DNA of 64,000 nt from Caballeronia sp. BR00000012568055 (GTDB taxonomy: Bacteria > Pseudomonadota > Gammaproteobacteria > Burkholderiales > Burkholderiaceae). The number at the start of each line of letters is the position of its first letter. Within the stretch, counting starts at the first letter, position 1. Below, piece by piece: positions 1 through 9,531 of the stretch. Where the stretch lies: NCBI RefSeq assembly GCF_029439455.1, contig NZ_JAQFVG010000314.1, positions 48,715 to 112,714 on the forward strand, given 5' to 3'. A model generated the notes under the pieces. It made no database searches and was not told the DNA's origin. It saw only the letters and a list, made by a program, of their open reading frames with translations. Both the position numbers and the translations under genes were made by a program.

Positions 1-514
1 CGTATTCGCAATAGATGGCCTTGGCTTTCTCGAGCATGTTGTCGTTTCGAAGCGCGTCGAGATTCATCAGCAACATGCCGGAATTCAGATACGGATCGCC
101 GCATTGTCGCGGAACTCTGCTTGATTGCGCGCCGGCCGGATCGGGGACGCCGGCCAATAGATTGTTTCCGAGATCGACGGCGTGCAGCGCGGCGAGGTCG
201 GATAGAACCAGCGTGTCTGCATCGAGATAAATGGCGCGCGGTTCGTGAATCAAAGACGGAATCAGCAACCGGAGATACATCGCTTGCGAAAAGTGATGCG
301 ATGCTTTCCATGCGCTGAATTCGCCGGGCTCAACCGGCCGCAATTCGACTTCCACTTCGAGATTCGCAGCAACTGGCGCGATGTGCTCCAGGTCATCGGC
401 TGGAATGACCCAGACAATCCGCAATGCCGAACGGGAATGAAGCGCGAGCGAATACGTGGAAACCGCAGCGTAATGCGCGTAATTCCGATCAAACGAATAA
501 ACCACCGTAATCAT
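1..514 (-). CDS. GT8-family glycosyltransferase (3' end outside window)
   Basis: The N-terminal 171 residues of a glycosyltransferase can be read on the minus strand from an ATG at 514. The protein starts MITVVYSFDRNYAHYAAVS, the usual opening strand of GT8 (LgtC/GspA-like) enzymes. It carries the metal-binding DxD motif as YLDADTLV around residues 95-102, and the GT8 segment PYLNSGMLLMNL follows. Such enzymes transfer a sugar, often galactose or glucose, from a UDP-sugar to LPS or another glycan on the cytoplasmic face. The gene starts 26 bases after the recN stop on the same strand, so it may be co-transcribed with recN. The acceptor and full length are unknown because the gene leaves the window. 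Confidence 0.85.
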   Translation of the reverse strand, partial: MITVVYSFDRNYAHYAAVSTYSLALHSRSALRIVWVIPADDLEHIAPVAANLEVEVELRPVEPGEFSAWKASHHFSQAMYLRLLIPSLIHEPRAIYLDADTLVLSDLAALHAVDLGNNLLAGVPDPAGAQSSRVPRQCGDPYLNSGMLLMNLDALRNDNMLEKAKAIYCEY

Positions 515-540
515 GTGATTCCGATATAACCGTGGCGCGA

Positions 541-2193
541 TCACGCCGCCAGCATTTCCTTCGCATGCTTGCGCGTGGTCGCGGTAATTTCCAACCCGCC
601 AAGCATCCGCGCCACTTCTTCGATGCGCTTCGACTTATCCAGCGGCGTGACGCTGCTGACCGTGCCGCCCGCATCGTCCGATGCTTTGGCCACCTGAAAA
701 TGCTGATCGCCGCGCGCGGCCACCTGTGGCAAATGCGTGACGCACAGCACTTGCCGGTCACGCCCGAGTTGATGCAGAAGACGCCCGACCACTTCCGCCA
801 CGCCACCGCCGATACCCGTATCCACTTCGTCGAAGATCAGCGTGGGCGTGGGACTCGCGGTGCTCGCGATCACGGCGAGCGCGAGACTGATCCGCGCCAG
901 TTCGCCGCCTGACGCGACTTTGGCCAGCGGTCGCAACGCCACGCCCGCGTGACCCGCGACGCGGAATTCGATCTGCTCTAATCCATTCGCGCCGCCCTCG
1001 CTGAGCGGCACGAGCGCGACGTCGAAACTGCCGCCTGCCATCGACAATTCCTGCATGCCTTCGGTGACGGCTTTCGACAGCGCTTTTGCTGCTTTGGCGC
1101 GTGCCTTCGATAGCGTTTTCGCTTCCTTGTCGTAGGCGTTACGCGCTTTCTCTGCCGCGGCGTTCAACGCATCCAGATCGGCGGCGGCATCGAGTTCGGC
1201 GAGTTGACGGCGGCGCGCTTCGTGTTCCTCGGGCAGCGTTTCCGGCTGAAGGCGGAATTTGCGCGCCGTCGAATGCAGTTGCTCCATGCGCTTTTCGACT
1301 TGCGCGAGACGGTCCGGATCGAGTTCCAGACGCTGTGCATAGTGCGACAGCGAATACGACGCTTCCTGTAACTGAATTTCCGCTGGCTCCAAAGCAGCAA
1401 GCACATCGTTCAAGGCGGGATCGATATCAGCTAGGCCGCGCAGCTTCGAAATGATCGCGCCGAGTTGCGAAATCATCGCTTCATCGGATTCGGAGAGCGC
1501 GCCGAGCGCAGCTTGCACGCCATCGATCAGACTCGCCGAATGCGACAGCCGATGATGCTCCGCGCTCACTTCTTCCCACTCGCCCGTTTGCGGTGCGAGC
1601 TTGTCGAATTCGCTCAATTGCCACGCGAGACGTTCGCGTTCCAGTTGCAGTTCGCGGTCGCGGCTTTGCGCTTCGTCCACCGCGTGTTGCGCGTCGCGCC
1701 ACGTGCGCCATGCGCGATTCACCGTGTTCGCGGTATCGAGCAAACCGGCGTGTGTATCGAACAATTCGCGTTGGGCGTCGGGGCGCATCAGCAATTGATG
1801 CGCGTGCTGGCCGTGGATATCGACGAGCATTTCGCCGACTTCGCGTAATTGCGTGAGCGTAGCCGGCGTGCCGTTGATAAACGCCCGCGAACGTCCGCCC
1901 GAATCGATGACCCGGCGCAGCATCACCAGATCGCCGTCCTGCGATAACGCGTGTTCTTCGAGCCAGCGCGTCACTTGCTCGTGCGTCGAAAACTCCGCGG
2001 TGATGTCGGCGCGCGGCTGGCCGGTGCGTACCACGCTTGCGTCGCCACGTGCGCCTAAGGTGAGCGCGAGGGCATCGATCAAAATGGATTTGCCTGCGCC
2101 GGTTTCACCCGAAAAAACCGTAAAACCGGAATCAAACTCGATATCCAGCGTGGCAACAATGACGAAGTCTCGAATCGACAGATGACGGAGCAT
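541..2193 (-). CDS. recN: DNA repair protein RecN
   Basis: RecN is an SMC-like ATPase that acts in recombinational repair of double-strand breaks. The 550 residues match the usual family length. Walker A GETGAGKS lies at residues 29-36, a long charged coiled-coil region fills roughly 160-370, the ABC signature SGGELAR is at 428-434 and Walker B TLIFDEVD is near 451-458. The start MLRHLSIRDFVIVATLDIEF is typical. It lies 33 bases downstream of nadK on the same strand, the conserved nadK-recN arrangement of Burkholderiaceae. No LexA box was identified here. Confidence 0.97.
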   Translation of the reverse strand: MLRHLSIRDFVIVATLDIEFDSGFTVFSGETGAGKSILIDALALTLGARGDASVVRTGQPRADITAEFSTHEQVTRWLEEHALSQDGDLVMLRRVIDSGGRSRAFINGTPATLTQLREVGEMLVDIHGQHAHQLLMRPDAQRELFDTHAGLLDTANTVNRAWRTWRDAQHAVDEAQSRDRELQLERERLAWQLSEFDKLAPQTGEWEEVSAEHHRLSHSASLIDGVQAALGALSESDEAMISQLGAIISKLRGLADIDPALNDVLAALEPAEIQLQEASYSLSHYAQRLELDPDRLAQVEKRMEQLHSTARKFRLQPETLPEEHEARRRQLAELDAAADLDALNAAAEKARNAYDKEAKTLSKARAKAAKALSKAVTEGMQELSMAGGSFDVALVPLSEGGANGLEQIEFRVAGHAGVALRPLAKVASGGELARISLALAVIASTASPTPTLIFDEVDTGIGGGVAEVVGRLLHQLGRDRQVLCVTHLPQVAARGDQHFQVAKASDDAGGTVSSVTPLDKSKRIEEVARMLGGLEITATTRKHAKEMLAA

Positions 2194-2226
2194 GGACGCG
2201 TAGGAAAGGGAATTCGGATGAACGAA

Positions 2227-3120
2227 TCAGCCGGCCGTGTCTTGCGACGGATGCTCGTTCCAATGCAGTTTCTTGCGCAGCGTGGCGTACGTGCTGTAGC
2301 CGACCGGATGCAGCACCGGCACGGTATGCCGCGAACGCCGCACTTCGATTGAATCGTTCAGTTCGACGGCGGTGAACGACTGCATGTCGAAGTTCACGTT
2401 GACGTCGCGCCCGCCGATGATCTGAATGGTCACCTTGGAGTCGTCGGGCAGCACGATCGGCCGGTTGGAGAGCGAATGCGGCGCGATCGGCACCAGCACG
2501 AAGCCCTGCAATTGTGGATGCAGAATCGGTCCCGCCGATGACAGCGCGTACGCCGTCGAACCCGTGGGCGTGGCAACGATCAGCCCGTCCGAGCGCTGGT
2601 TGTACATAAAGTGGCCGTCCACCGAGACGCGCAGTTCCGCCATGCCCGAAAAACCGCTGCGGTTAACGACGACGTCGTTGAAGGCGAGCGCGTGGTAGAT
2701 CGGTTTGTCGTCCCGCACGATGCGCGCTTCGAGCAGCGTGCGTTCTTCGCGTTCGAATTGGCCGCCGAGCATAAGCAGGACGATTTCGCGCATATCGGCG
2801 AGCGCAATGTCGGTGATAAAGCCGAGCCGCCCGTGATTCACGCCGATCAGCGGCGTCTTGTATGGCGCAAGCTGGCGTCCGACGCCGAGCATGGTGCCGT
2901 CGCCGCCGAGCACGACGGCCACATCCGCGCGCGCGCCGATTTCCGCCACCGACAGCGCCGGGTAATCACTGACGCCGACATCCTTGGCCGTGCCCGCTTC
3001 GAACACGACTTCGAAGCCTTCTTTCGCAATGAGATCGGCGAGCGAGCGCAACGGCGCTTCGATGCCCGGTGTGTTGGTGCGCCCGACGAGCGCGACGGTC
3101 TTGAATTGGCCAATTTCCAT
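2227..3120 (-). CDS. nadK: NAD kinase
   Basis: ATP-dependent NAD kinase makes NADP+ from NAD+ in the cytosol. The ATG at 3120 gives 297 residues starting [14 protein letters not shown], which fits the family. The open frame extends upstream to 3177, but that extension has no family resemblance. GGDGT (residues 72-76) supplies the catalytic Asp, followed by NHGRLGF (95-101) and the nucleotide-binding segment [15 protein letters not shown]. The gene is divergent from hrcA, an arrangement conserved in Burkholderia, and is followed by recN. Confidence 0.97.
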   Translation of the reverse strand: MEIGQFKTVALVGRTNTPGIEAPLRSLADLIAKEGFEVVFEAGTAKDVGVSDYPALSVAEIGARADVAVVLGGDGTMLGVGRQLAPYKTPLIGVNHGRLGFITDIALADMREIVLLMLGGQFEREERTLLEARIVRDDKPIYHALAFNDVVVNRSGFSGMAELRVSVDGHFMYNQRSDGLIVATPTGSTAYALSSAGPILHPQLQGFVLVPIAPHSLSNRPIVLPDDSKVTIQIIGGRDVNVNFDMQSFTAVELNDSIEVRRSRHTVPVLHPVGYSTYATLRKKLHWNEHPSQDTAG

Positions 3121-3305
3121 GCCGGCATTACACCATAGGTAAAAGCCTAAATGAACCTCGAGCGATGCCTGACGCACACGCCGTCATCCGATGCGCGGGC
3201 ACGCCCGTTGTTTCTGGCTAGAATGGAACGAACGATCAACTCCGCGCAGCTCGTGAAGAACGGCCTGGCGCGCCGCTTCCGGACCCGTTGCGTTAAACTT
3301 TGCCC

Positions 3306-4322
3306 ATGCTAGACCCACGTGCACAAACCCTCCTCAAGACACTGATCGAGCGATACATCGCCGAAGGTCAGCCGGTCGGTTCGCGCACGTTATCACGGCA
3401 TTCCGGGCTGGAGCTGAGCCCCGCGACCATCCGCAACGTCATGTCCGATCTCGAGGACCTCGGGCTGGTCGCAAGTCCGCACACTTCCGCCGGGCGCATT
3501 CCCACGCCGCGTGGGTATCGACTGTTCGTCGATACCATGCTGACCGTCGAAGCGCCGCGCGACGAAGCCATGACCACGGCAGTCAAGACGCGTCTGCAAG
3601 GCGAGGAGCCGCAGAAGATCGTCGCGGCGGCCGCCAGCGTGCTCTCCAGTCTGTCCTCGTTCGCGGGCGTCATCCTCACGCCGCGCCGTAGTCACATGTT
3701 CAAGCAGATCGAGTTCATGCGGCTGTCGGACAAGCGTATTCTGCTCATCATCGTCACACCGGAAGGCGACGTGCAGAACCGGATGATGGCCACCCAGCGC
3801 GATTATTCGCCCTCGCAGCTCACCGAAGCGTCCAACTATATCAACGCGCATTTCGCGGGCCTGTCCTTTGACGAAGTACGCCGCCGACTGCGCGAGGAAA
3901 TCGATCAGTTGCGCGGTGACATGACCGCGCTGATGCAGGCGGCAGTCGTCGCCAGCACCGCCGAGACCGATCCCGGCGAGACCGTTTTGATTTCCGGCGA
4001 GCGCAATCTGCTCGAAGTCGCGGACCTTTCGTCCGATATGGCGCGGCTGCGCAAACTGTTCGATTTGTTCGATCAAAAAACTAGCCTCCTGCAATTGCTG
4101 GATGTGTCGAGTCACGCGCAGGGCGTGCAGATCTTCATCGGCGGAGAATCGAATCTCGTGCCGATCGAAGAAATGAGCGTGGTGACCGCGCCATACGAAG
4201 TGAACGGCAAGATCGTCGGCACGCTCGGCGTGATCGGGCCGACGCGCATGGCGTACAACCGCGTCATTCCGATCGTCGATATCACCGCGCGTCTGCTGTC
4301 GATGTCGCTCAGCAGTCAATGA
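3306..4322 (+). CDS. hrcA: Heat-inducible transcription repressor HrcA
   Basis: HrcA represses class I heat-shock genes by binding CIRCE operators and needs GroE to stay active. The ATG at 3306 gives 338 residues starting [22 protein letters not shown] six bases upstream is also open but less likely. Residues 1-75 form the winged helix-turn-helix, including [20 protein letters not shown] and [14 protein letters not shown]. The remainder is the GAF-like dimerisation domain. It heads the chaperone cluster hrcA-hemH-hslR-grpE-dnaK-dnaJ. No CIRCE sequence was recognised in front of grpE or dnaK, so its operators are probably elsewhere, most likely at groESL. Confidence 0.96.
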   Translation: MLDPRAQTLLKTLIERYIAEGQPVGSRTLSRHSGLELSPATIRNVMSDLEDLGLVASPHTSAGRIPTPRGYRLFVDTMLTVEAPRDEAMTTAVKTRLQGEEPQKIVAAAASVLSSLSSFAGVILTPRRSHMFKQIEFMRLSDKRILLIIVTPEGDVQNRMMATQRDYSPSQLTEASNYINAHFAGLSFDEVRRRLREEIDQLRGDMTALMQAAVVASTAETDPGETVLISGERNLLEVADLSSDMARLRKLFDLFDQKTSLLQLLDVSSHAQGVQIFIGGESNLVPIEEMSVVTAPYEVNGKIVGTLGVIGPTRMAYNRVIPIVDITARLLSMSLSSQ

Positions 4323-4386
4323 GCGGTCAATAAGGCATTTATCTTGCAGCCTGGCGCAATCGCGCGCCACTAGGCCGTTCGGCTAA

Positions 4387-4415
4387 TGATGCGGTTTTCG
4401 GCGCGTCGCTATAAT
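4387..4415 (+). promoter_or_regulatory. Candidate sigma-70 promoter of hemH
   Basis: A perfect TATAAT -10 hexamer lies at 4410-4415, about 43 bases before the ATG chosen for hemH. The -35 region has no good TTGACA match. The site supports placing the hemH start at 4458 rather than at the upstream in-frame ATG at 4386. Confidence 0.45.
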
Positions 4416-4457
4416 GGTTTTCACTTTATCGACGACACCGCGCGGCGGCCTTCCTTT

Positions 4458-5525
4458 ATGCGTTTCGACCTCGAGTTGCCTTCGCAGCCTAGCGCTTCCC
4501 ATCGCGTGGCCGTGCTGCTGATCAACCTCGGCACGCCGGACGCGCCCACGCCGCGAGCGGTGCGCAAATATCTCGCGCAGTTTCTATCCGATCCGCGTGT
4601 GGTCGAAATTCCCGCGCTCGTCTGGCAGATCATTTTGCGCGGCGCGATTCTGCCGTTCCGCAGCCGCGCATCGGCGAAAAAATATGCGCAGGTGTGGATG
4701 CCGGAAGGCTCGCCTTTGCGCGTCTACACCGAAAAACAGGTCGATGGCTTGCGGCGGCTGTTCGCGGCCAACGACTATCAGGTGATCGTCGAATACGCGA
4801 TGCGTTACGGCACGCCGGGCATCGGCGCGATGCTCAATCAGTTGAAGCTCGAAGGCGCGGACCGCATTCTGCTGCTGCCGATGTATCCGCAATACTCGTC
4901 GTCCACCACCGCGACCGCGTTCGACGACGCCTTCACCGCGCTCAAGCGCGTCCGCACGCAGCCCGAAATCCGCACGATTCGCCATTACGCCGACCATCCC
5001 GCCTACATTTCCGCGCTCGCCGATCACGTTCGCGATTACTGGAAACATCACGGCGCGCCGGATTTCGCGGCGGGCGACAAACTCGTGTTGAGTTTTCACG
5101 GCGTGCCCAAACGTACGATGGACCTGGGCGATCCGTATCACGATCAATGTCAGATCACTGGCGCGCTGCTGGCCACGGCGCTCAATTTGTCGCCGGTGGA
5201 ATGCCGCGTCACGTTTCAATCGCGATTCGGCCGCGCGGAGTGGCTTCAGCCGTACACCGCGCCGACGCTCGCGGAACTCGGCGCGGGCGGCGTGTCGCGC
5301 GTGGACGTGTTTTGTCCCGGCTTCACGGCGGATTGTCTGGAAACGATCGAGGAAATCGGCATCGAAGTGCGCGACGAGTTCCTTAAGGCGGGTGGCAAGC
5401 ATTTCCATCGCATTCCTTGCGTGAACGCGTCGCCGGTGTGGATCAAGGCGCTGGGGGAGATCGCAGCGCAGCATTTGCAGGGCTGGCCGGTGCATGCGCC
5501 GCAGCCGCTGACGGTGGCCGCGTGA
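4458..5525 (+). CDS. hemH: Ferrochelatase
   Basis: Ferrochelatase inserts Fe2+ into protoporphyrin IX, the last step of haem synthesis. The ATG at 4458 gives 355 residues starting [10 protein letters not shown]. The upstream in-frame ATG at 4386 would precede the likely promoter. Family landmarks are [15 protein letters not shown] near the N-terminus, the catalytic His of LSFHGVPKR near residue 214 and the acidic [16 protein letters not shown] segment towards the C-terminus. The gene sits between hrcA and hslR, as in other Burkholderiaceae. Confidence 0.96.
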   Translation: MRFDLELPSQPSASHRVAVLLINLGTPDAPTPRAVRKYLAQFLSDPRVVEIPALVWQIILRGAILPFRSRASAKKYAQVWMPEGSPLRVYTEKQVDGLRRLFAANDYQVIVEYAMRYGTPGIGAMLNQLKLEGADRILLLPMYPQYSSSTTATAFDDAFTALKRVRTQPEIRTIRHYADHPAYISALADHVRDYWKHHGAPDFAAGDKLVLSFHGVPKRTMDLGDPYHDQCQITGALLATALNLSPVECRVTFQSRFGRAEWLQPYTAPTLAELGAGGVSRVDVFCPGFTADCLETIEEIGIEVRDEFLKAGGKHFHRIPCVNASPVWIKALGEIAAQHLQGWPVHAPQPLTVAA

Positions 5526-5550
5526 GCATCGAATAATTGAGCAGTCACGG

Positions 5551-5958
5551 ATGAACTACAAGATTTCGACGGAACCCGGTGCGCGTTTGCGTATCGATAA
5601 GTGGTTGTGGGCGGCGCGCTTTTTCAAGACGCGCTCGCTCGCCAGCGACGCGGTGGAGAAAGGCCGCGTGAAGATCGGCGGCGCGAATGTGAAGCCGTCC
5701 AAGGACGTGCGCGTAGGCGATATCGTGGAAATTGATATCGAGCGGATTGTCTGGCAGGTCGAAGTGCTCGGCCTGTGCGATGTGCGCGGGCCCGCGCCGG
5801 TCGCGCAGACGCTTTACGCCGAAACGGAGGACGGACGCGCCAAACGCATGGCCGAAGCCGAGCGCCGCAAGACGTTCCGCGAGCCCGCAGCCGGCATGCA
5901 GGGCAGGCCGACCAAGCGGGACCGCCGCGTTATCGACAAATTTTCAGGTTCGGATTGA
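5551..5958 (+). CDS. hslR: S4-domain RNA-binding heat-shock protein Hsp15
   Basis: This 135-residue protein carries an N-terminal S4 RNA-binding domain (about residues 14-75: RIDKWLWAARFFKTRSLASD, then the GRVKIGGANVKPSKDVRVGD segment) and a basic C-terminal tail. It matches Hsp15/HslR, which recycles stalled 50S subunits carrying nascent chains after heat shock. It follows hemH by 25 bases and belongs to the same chaperone neighbourhood. Its 3' end overlaps a small antisense reading frame (5930-6091). Confidence 0.92.
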   Translation: MNYKISTEPGARLRIDKWLWAARFFKTRSLASDAVEKGRVKIGGANVKPSKDVRVGDIVEIDIERIVWQVEVLGLCDVRGPAPVAQTLYAETEDGRAKRMAEAERRKTFREPAAGMQGRPTKRDRRVIDKFSGSD

Positions 5959-6091
5959 AGTAGCGTTCCATGGTCGCGTGAATGCCGCCGTACTCGGTCG
6001 TACGGTCGGTCACAGCGCCAGATACGCAAATGGTGGTCGTTCCTGCAACCAGTACCAGAGCGACCACCGCGATAGCAAAGGTCAGTTTCAT
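5930..6091 (-). CDS. Small exported or membrane peptide (53 aa), hypothetical
   Basis: On the minus strand an ATG at 6091 opens a 53-residue frame starting MKLTFAIAVVALVLVAGTTT and ending ...NPNLKICR. The N-terminus looks like a signal peptide or single membrane helix (residues 3-17). The mature part contains two Cys and no known domain. A G-rich stretch (GGGGGTG) lies just upstream of the ATG and may be the ribosome-binding site. The last 29 bases overlap the hslR 3' end on the other strand. I do not recognise the family, and it could be a chance frame. Confidence 0.5.
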   Translation of the reverse strand: MKLTFAIAVVALVLVAGTTTICVSGAVTDRTTEYGGIHATMERYFNPNLKICR

Positions 6092-6513
6092 GGCACCCCC
6101 GGAAACGGGTAAATCCGCATGATTGCGGATCAGGAAACGGGCAAAGGCTCAGCGGTTGAAAAGCATTCGTAGGCTTAGGGTTAACCTGCGCCTTCGACGC
6201 TTAATTCGAAGTGTAGGCGAGGGTATCGATTCCCTCAATCTGAATTTGCGCAGTGCGGCGAAATGCGCGTTACTGATTGTTTCTGTTGGTTTTTCGCCGC
6301 AGAAGTGTCACTTAAGCGCAAAAGACGGCGCAGAGATTTCGTCGTAAAAATTGCCTGTCGAAGTCTTGAAATCGCGCGCCGCCGCCCCAATTTCCGCCGC
6401 TAGTGCGAAAAAGCGCAGAGACAGGTCTCAGCCGCTGCCACAATCCACACCGGTCCGCGAAGATGCAACACGCTTCGCATCCGATTCATTCACCGCAACA
6501 GATATTCAGCGAC
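6092..6513. other. Intergenic region before grpE
   Basis: Apart from the sigma-32 promoter at 6365-6393, this 420-base stretch holds no convincing gene. A short inverted repeat at 6219-6236 resembles a T-arm but belongs to no tRNA. Confidence 0.6.
6365..6393 (+). promoter_or_regulatory. Sigma-32 heat-shock promoter upstream of grpE
   Basis: CTTGAAA at 6365-6371 is followed after 13 bases by CCCCAATTT at 6385-6393. This is a close match to the RpoH consensus CTTGAAA-N11-16-CCCCATNT. It lies about 120 bases before the grpE ATG and should drive heat induction of grpE. Confidence 0.85.
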
Positions 6514-7119
6514 ATGGAAAACACGCAAGAGAATCCAGCGAGCCAGAACCCGACGCCCGCCGACGAAACCGCGCGCCAGGCCGCCGACCCGACTCAGGCA
6601 AACGCGCAGGCCAACGCTCAAGGCGCGCCCGCCGACGGCGCCGTGCCGCCGCAAGCCGATCCGAACGAAGCCGAAGCTCAGCTTGCCGAAGCGCAACTGA
6701 AAATCGCCGCGCTTCAGGAGGAGTTCCTGCGCGCCAAGGCGGAAACCGAAAACGTGCGCCGACGCGGTCAGGAAGACGTGCAGAAGGCGCATAAATTCGC
6801 CATCGAAAATTTCGCGGAGAACCTGCTGCCGGTGCTCGACAGCCTGGAAGCGGCGCTGGCCGACCAGTCGAGCGATGTGGCCAAGGTGCGCGAAGGCGTC
6901 GAACTGACCTTGAAGCAACTGACCGGCGCGCTGGAAAAGGGCCGCGTCGTCGCGCTCAATCCGGTCGGCGAGAAATTCGACCCGCATCGCCATCAGGCAA
7001 TTTCGATGGTGCCCGCCGAGCAGGACGCCAACACCGTCGTCACCGTGCTGCAAAAGGGCTACGTGATCGCGGATCGCGTGTTGCGTCCGGCGCTGGTCAC
7101 CGTCGCTGCACCCAAGTAA
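6514..7119 (+). CDS. grpE: Nucleotide exchange factor GrpE
   Basis: GrpE releases ADP from DnaK in the Hsp70 cycle. The ATG at 6514 gives 201 residues. Upstream in-frame codons to 6403 lie over the sigma-32 promoter and are not coding. A disordered Gln/Ala-rich N-terminus (about 1-55) is followed by a long alpha-helical coiled coil (55-110) and the C-terminal beta domain with [14 protein letters not shown] and [20 protein letters not shown]. It is followed by dnaK after 243 bases. Confidence 0.97.
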   Translation: MENTQENPASQNPTPADETARQAADPTQANAQANAQGAPADGAVPPQADPNEAEAQLAEAQLKIAALQEEFLRAKAETENVRRRGQEDVQKAHKFAIENFAENLLPVLDSLEAALADQSSDVAKVREGVELTLKQLTGALEKGRVVALNPVGEKFDPHRHQAISMVPAEQDANTVVTVLQKGYVIADRVLRPALVTVAAPK

Positions 7120-7215
7120 GACGCGAATGCCGGCGTCGCGCCGCTTTTGATGGCGGCGGGCGGGAAAATCGCTGTCGCGGAACAAAAAAGTTATAGACCG
7201 CATCGCTTTCAGGGT

Positions 7216-7244
7216 CTTGAAATCGAATTTGGCGGGCTTATCTT
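7216..7244 (+). promoter_or_regulatory. Candidate dnaK promoter (sigma-70 / sigma-32-like -35)
   Basis: CTTGAAA at 7216-7222 matches the RpoH -35 element and also contains TTGAAA. After 16 bases comes TATCTT at 7239-7244, a reasonable sigma-70 -10. The CCCCAT-type sigma-32 -10 is poor, so the site may be mainly vegetative. It lies about 120 bases before the dnaK ATG. Confidence 0.45.
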
Positions 7245-7362
7245 GCGTACAGGTATGAATTTTGGGCGTTCGGCCCGGTAATCGGCGACTCAGAAGAGCG
7301 CGGGGTGAGCAAAATCACCCGCCGCAACGCCACTGCGATCAAAGTTAGGAGAGGGATAAAAA

Positions 7363-9318
7363 ATGGGCAAAATCATCGGTATCGACCTCGGCACCACGAA
7401 CTCGTGCGTGGCGCTGATGGAAGGTAATTCGGTCAAGGTTATCGAAAACTCGGAAGGTGCACGCACCACGCCGTCGATCATCGCTTATATGGACGACAAC
7501 GAAATTCTCGTTGGCGCGCCGGCCAAGCGTCAGTCGGTCACGAATCCGCGCAACACGCTGTACGCAGTCAAGCGCCTGATCGGCCGCCGCTTCGAAGAAA
7601 AGGAAGTGCAGAAGGACATCAACCTGATGCCCTACAAGATCGTCAAGCACGACAACGGCGATGCATGGGTCGAAGCGCATGGCAAGAACCTCGCGCCGTC
7701 GCAAGTGTCGGCCGAAGTGCTGCGCAAGATGAAGAAGACCGCTGAAGACTATCTCGGCGAGCCGGTGACGGAAGCGGTCATTACGGTTCCCGCGTACTTC
7801 AACGACAGCCAGCGTCAGGCAACCAAGGACGCAGGCCGTATCGCCGGTCTGGAAGTCAAGCGCATCATCAACGAACCGACGGCAGCGGCACTGGCTTTCG
7901 GTCTGGACAAGGCTGAAAAGGGCGACCGCAAGATCGCCGTGTTCGACCTCGGCGGCGGCACGTTCGATATCTCGATCATCGAAATCGCGGATGTGGACGG
8001 CGAAATGCAGTTCGAAGTGCTCTCGACCAACGGCGATACATTCCTCGGCGGTGAAGACTTCGACCAGCGCATCATCGATTACATCATCGGTGAGTTCAAG
8101 AAAGAGCAGGGCGTCGATCTGTCGAAGGACGTGCTCGCGCTGCAACGCCTGAAGGAAGCCGCCGAAAAGGCCAAGATCGAACTGTCATCGACGGCTCAGA
8201 CCGACATCAACCTGCCGTACATCACGGCGGACGCGACCGGTCCGAAGCACTTGAACCTCAAGTTCACGCGCGCCAAGCTGGAAGCGCTGGTCGAGGAACT
8301 GATCGAGCGCACCATCGAGCCGTGCCGTATCGCGATCAAGGACGCAGGCGTGAAGGTCGGCGAAATCGACGACGTGATTCTCGTCGGCGGTATGACGCGT
8401 ATGCCGAAGGTGCAGGAGAAGGTGAAGGAATTCTTCGGCAAGGACCCGCGCCGTGACGTGAACCCGGACGAAGCCGTGGCGGTTGGCGCTGCGATTCAAG
8501 GTCAGGTTCTGTCGGGCGACCGCAAGGACGTGCTGCTGCTCGACGTGACGCCTCTGTCGCTCGGCATCGAAACGCTCGGCGGCGTCATGACCAAGATGAT
8601 CAACAAGAACACGACCATCCCGACGAAGCACGCGCAAGTGTATTCGACGGCGGACGACAACCAGGGCGCCGTGACCATCAAGGTGTTCCAGGGCGAGCGT
8701 GAAATGGCCGCAGGCAACAAGCTGCTCGGCGAATTCAACCTCGAAGGTATTCCGCCGGCGCCGCGTGGCACGCCGCAGATCGAAGTGACTTTCGACATCG
8801 ACGCGAACGGCATCTTGCACGTCGGCGCGAAGGACAAGGCGACCGGCAAGGAAAACAAGATCACCATCAAGGCGAACTCGGGTCTGACGGACGCGGAAAT
8901 CGACAAGATGGTGAAGGACGCCGAAGCGAACGCGGAAGAAGATCACAAGCTGCGTGAACTGGCCGATGCGCGTAACCAGGGCGATGCTTTGGTCCACAGC
9001 ACGAAGAAGGCCGTCGCCGAGTACGGCGACAAGGTTGACGCGGCGGACAAAGAAAAGATCGAAGCGGCGCTGAAGGATCTGGAAGACGCGCTGAAGGACA
9101 ACGCATCGGACAAGGCTACGCTGGACGCCAAGGTCGAAGCGCTGGCGCAGGCATCGCAGAAGCTCGGTGAGAAGATGTACGCCGACATGCAGGCACAGCA
9201 AGGCGCGGCGAACGCGGCGGCCGGTGCGGCGGGCGCGGGTGCATCGGCGGAAGCGGGCGCGAGCCAGCAGCACGACGATGTCGTCGATGCCGACTTCAAG
9301 GAAGTGAAGAAGGACTAA
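7363..9318 (+). CDS. dnaK: Molecular chaperone DnaK (Hsp70)
   Basis: DnaK is the Hsp70 ATPase that binds exposed hydrophobic peptides, working with DnaJ and GrpE. The 651 residues are full length. [16 protein letters not shown] lies at the start, the phosphate loop [10 protein letters not shown] is near residue 195, and [14 protein letters not shown] marks the second ATPase lobe. The substrate-binding domain follows, then a Gly/Ala/Gln-rich tail ending in [14 protein letters not shown] ribosome-binding site (AGGAGAGGG) precedes the ATG. A strong terminator follows. Confidence 0.99.
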   Translation: MGKIIGIDLGTTNSCVALMEGNSVKVIENSEGARTTPSIIAYMDDNEILVGAPAKRQSVTNPRNTLYAVKRLIGRRFEEKEVQKDINLMPYKIVKHDNGDAWVEAHGKNLAPSQVSAEVLRKMKKTAEDYLGEPVTEAVITVPAYFNDSQRQATKDAGRIAGLEVKRIINEPTAAALAFGLDKAEKGDRKIAVFDLGGGTFDISIIEIADVDGEMQFEVLSTNGDTFLGGEDFDQRIIDYIIGEFKKEQGVDLSKDVLALQRLKEAAEKAKIELSSTAQTDINLPYITADATGPKHLNLKFTRAKLEALVEELIERTIEPCRIAIKDAGVKVGEIDDVILVGGMTRMPKVQEKVKEFFGKDPRRDVNPDEAVAVGAAIQGQVLSGDRKDVLLLDVTPLSLGIETLGGVMTKMINKNTTIPTKHAQVYSTADDNQGAVTIKVFQGEREMAAGNKLLGEFNLEGIPPAPRGTPQIEVTFDIDANGILHVGAKDKATGKENKITIKANSGLTDAEIDKMVKDAEANAEEDHKLRELADARNQGDALVHSTKKAVAEYGDKVDAADKEKIEAALKDLEDALKDNASDKATLDAKVEALAQASQKLGEKMYADMQAQQGAANAAAGAAGAGASAEAGASQQHDDVVDADFKEVKKD

Positions 9319-9327
9319 GCCGTTGAG

Positions 9328-9359
9328 GGCGCGTGATTGGAAACGGTCACGCGCCTTTT
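9328..9359 (+). terminator. Rho-independent terminator after dnaK
   Basis: GGCGCGTGA (9328-9336) pairs perfectly with TCACGCGCC (9347-9355) around a 10-base loop and is followed by TTTT. It may attenuate transcription between dnaK and dnaJ. Confidence 0.85.
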
Positions 9360-9531
9360 CGGTGTTATCACCGGGACGCGTGTGCGTCTGACGTGGAGCG
9401 CGCCTGGCGAGCCTTTTTGGCTCTCCGGGCACGTTGTTTTTTAGAGGCGTACCGCTCTGGAAGAACAAAGCGGGCGTCAGAGGTAACTGACAGGAACCGT
9501 CGCGGGTCAAGCGCGGCGGCATCGAACCGAC

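Noticed and set aside
6219..6236. Hairpin resembling a tRNA T-arm (GAGGG...CCCTC with an ATCGATT loop)
   Set aside because: No acceptor, D- or anticodon stems around it; loop is one base too long.
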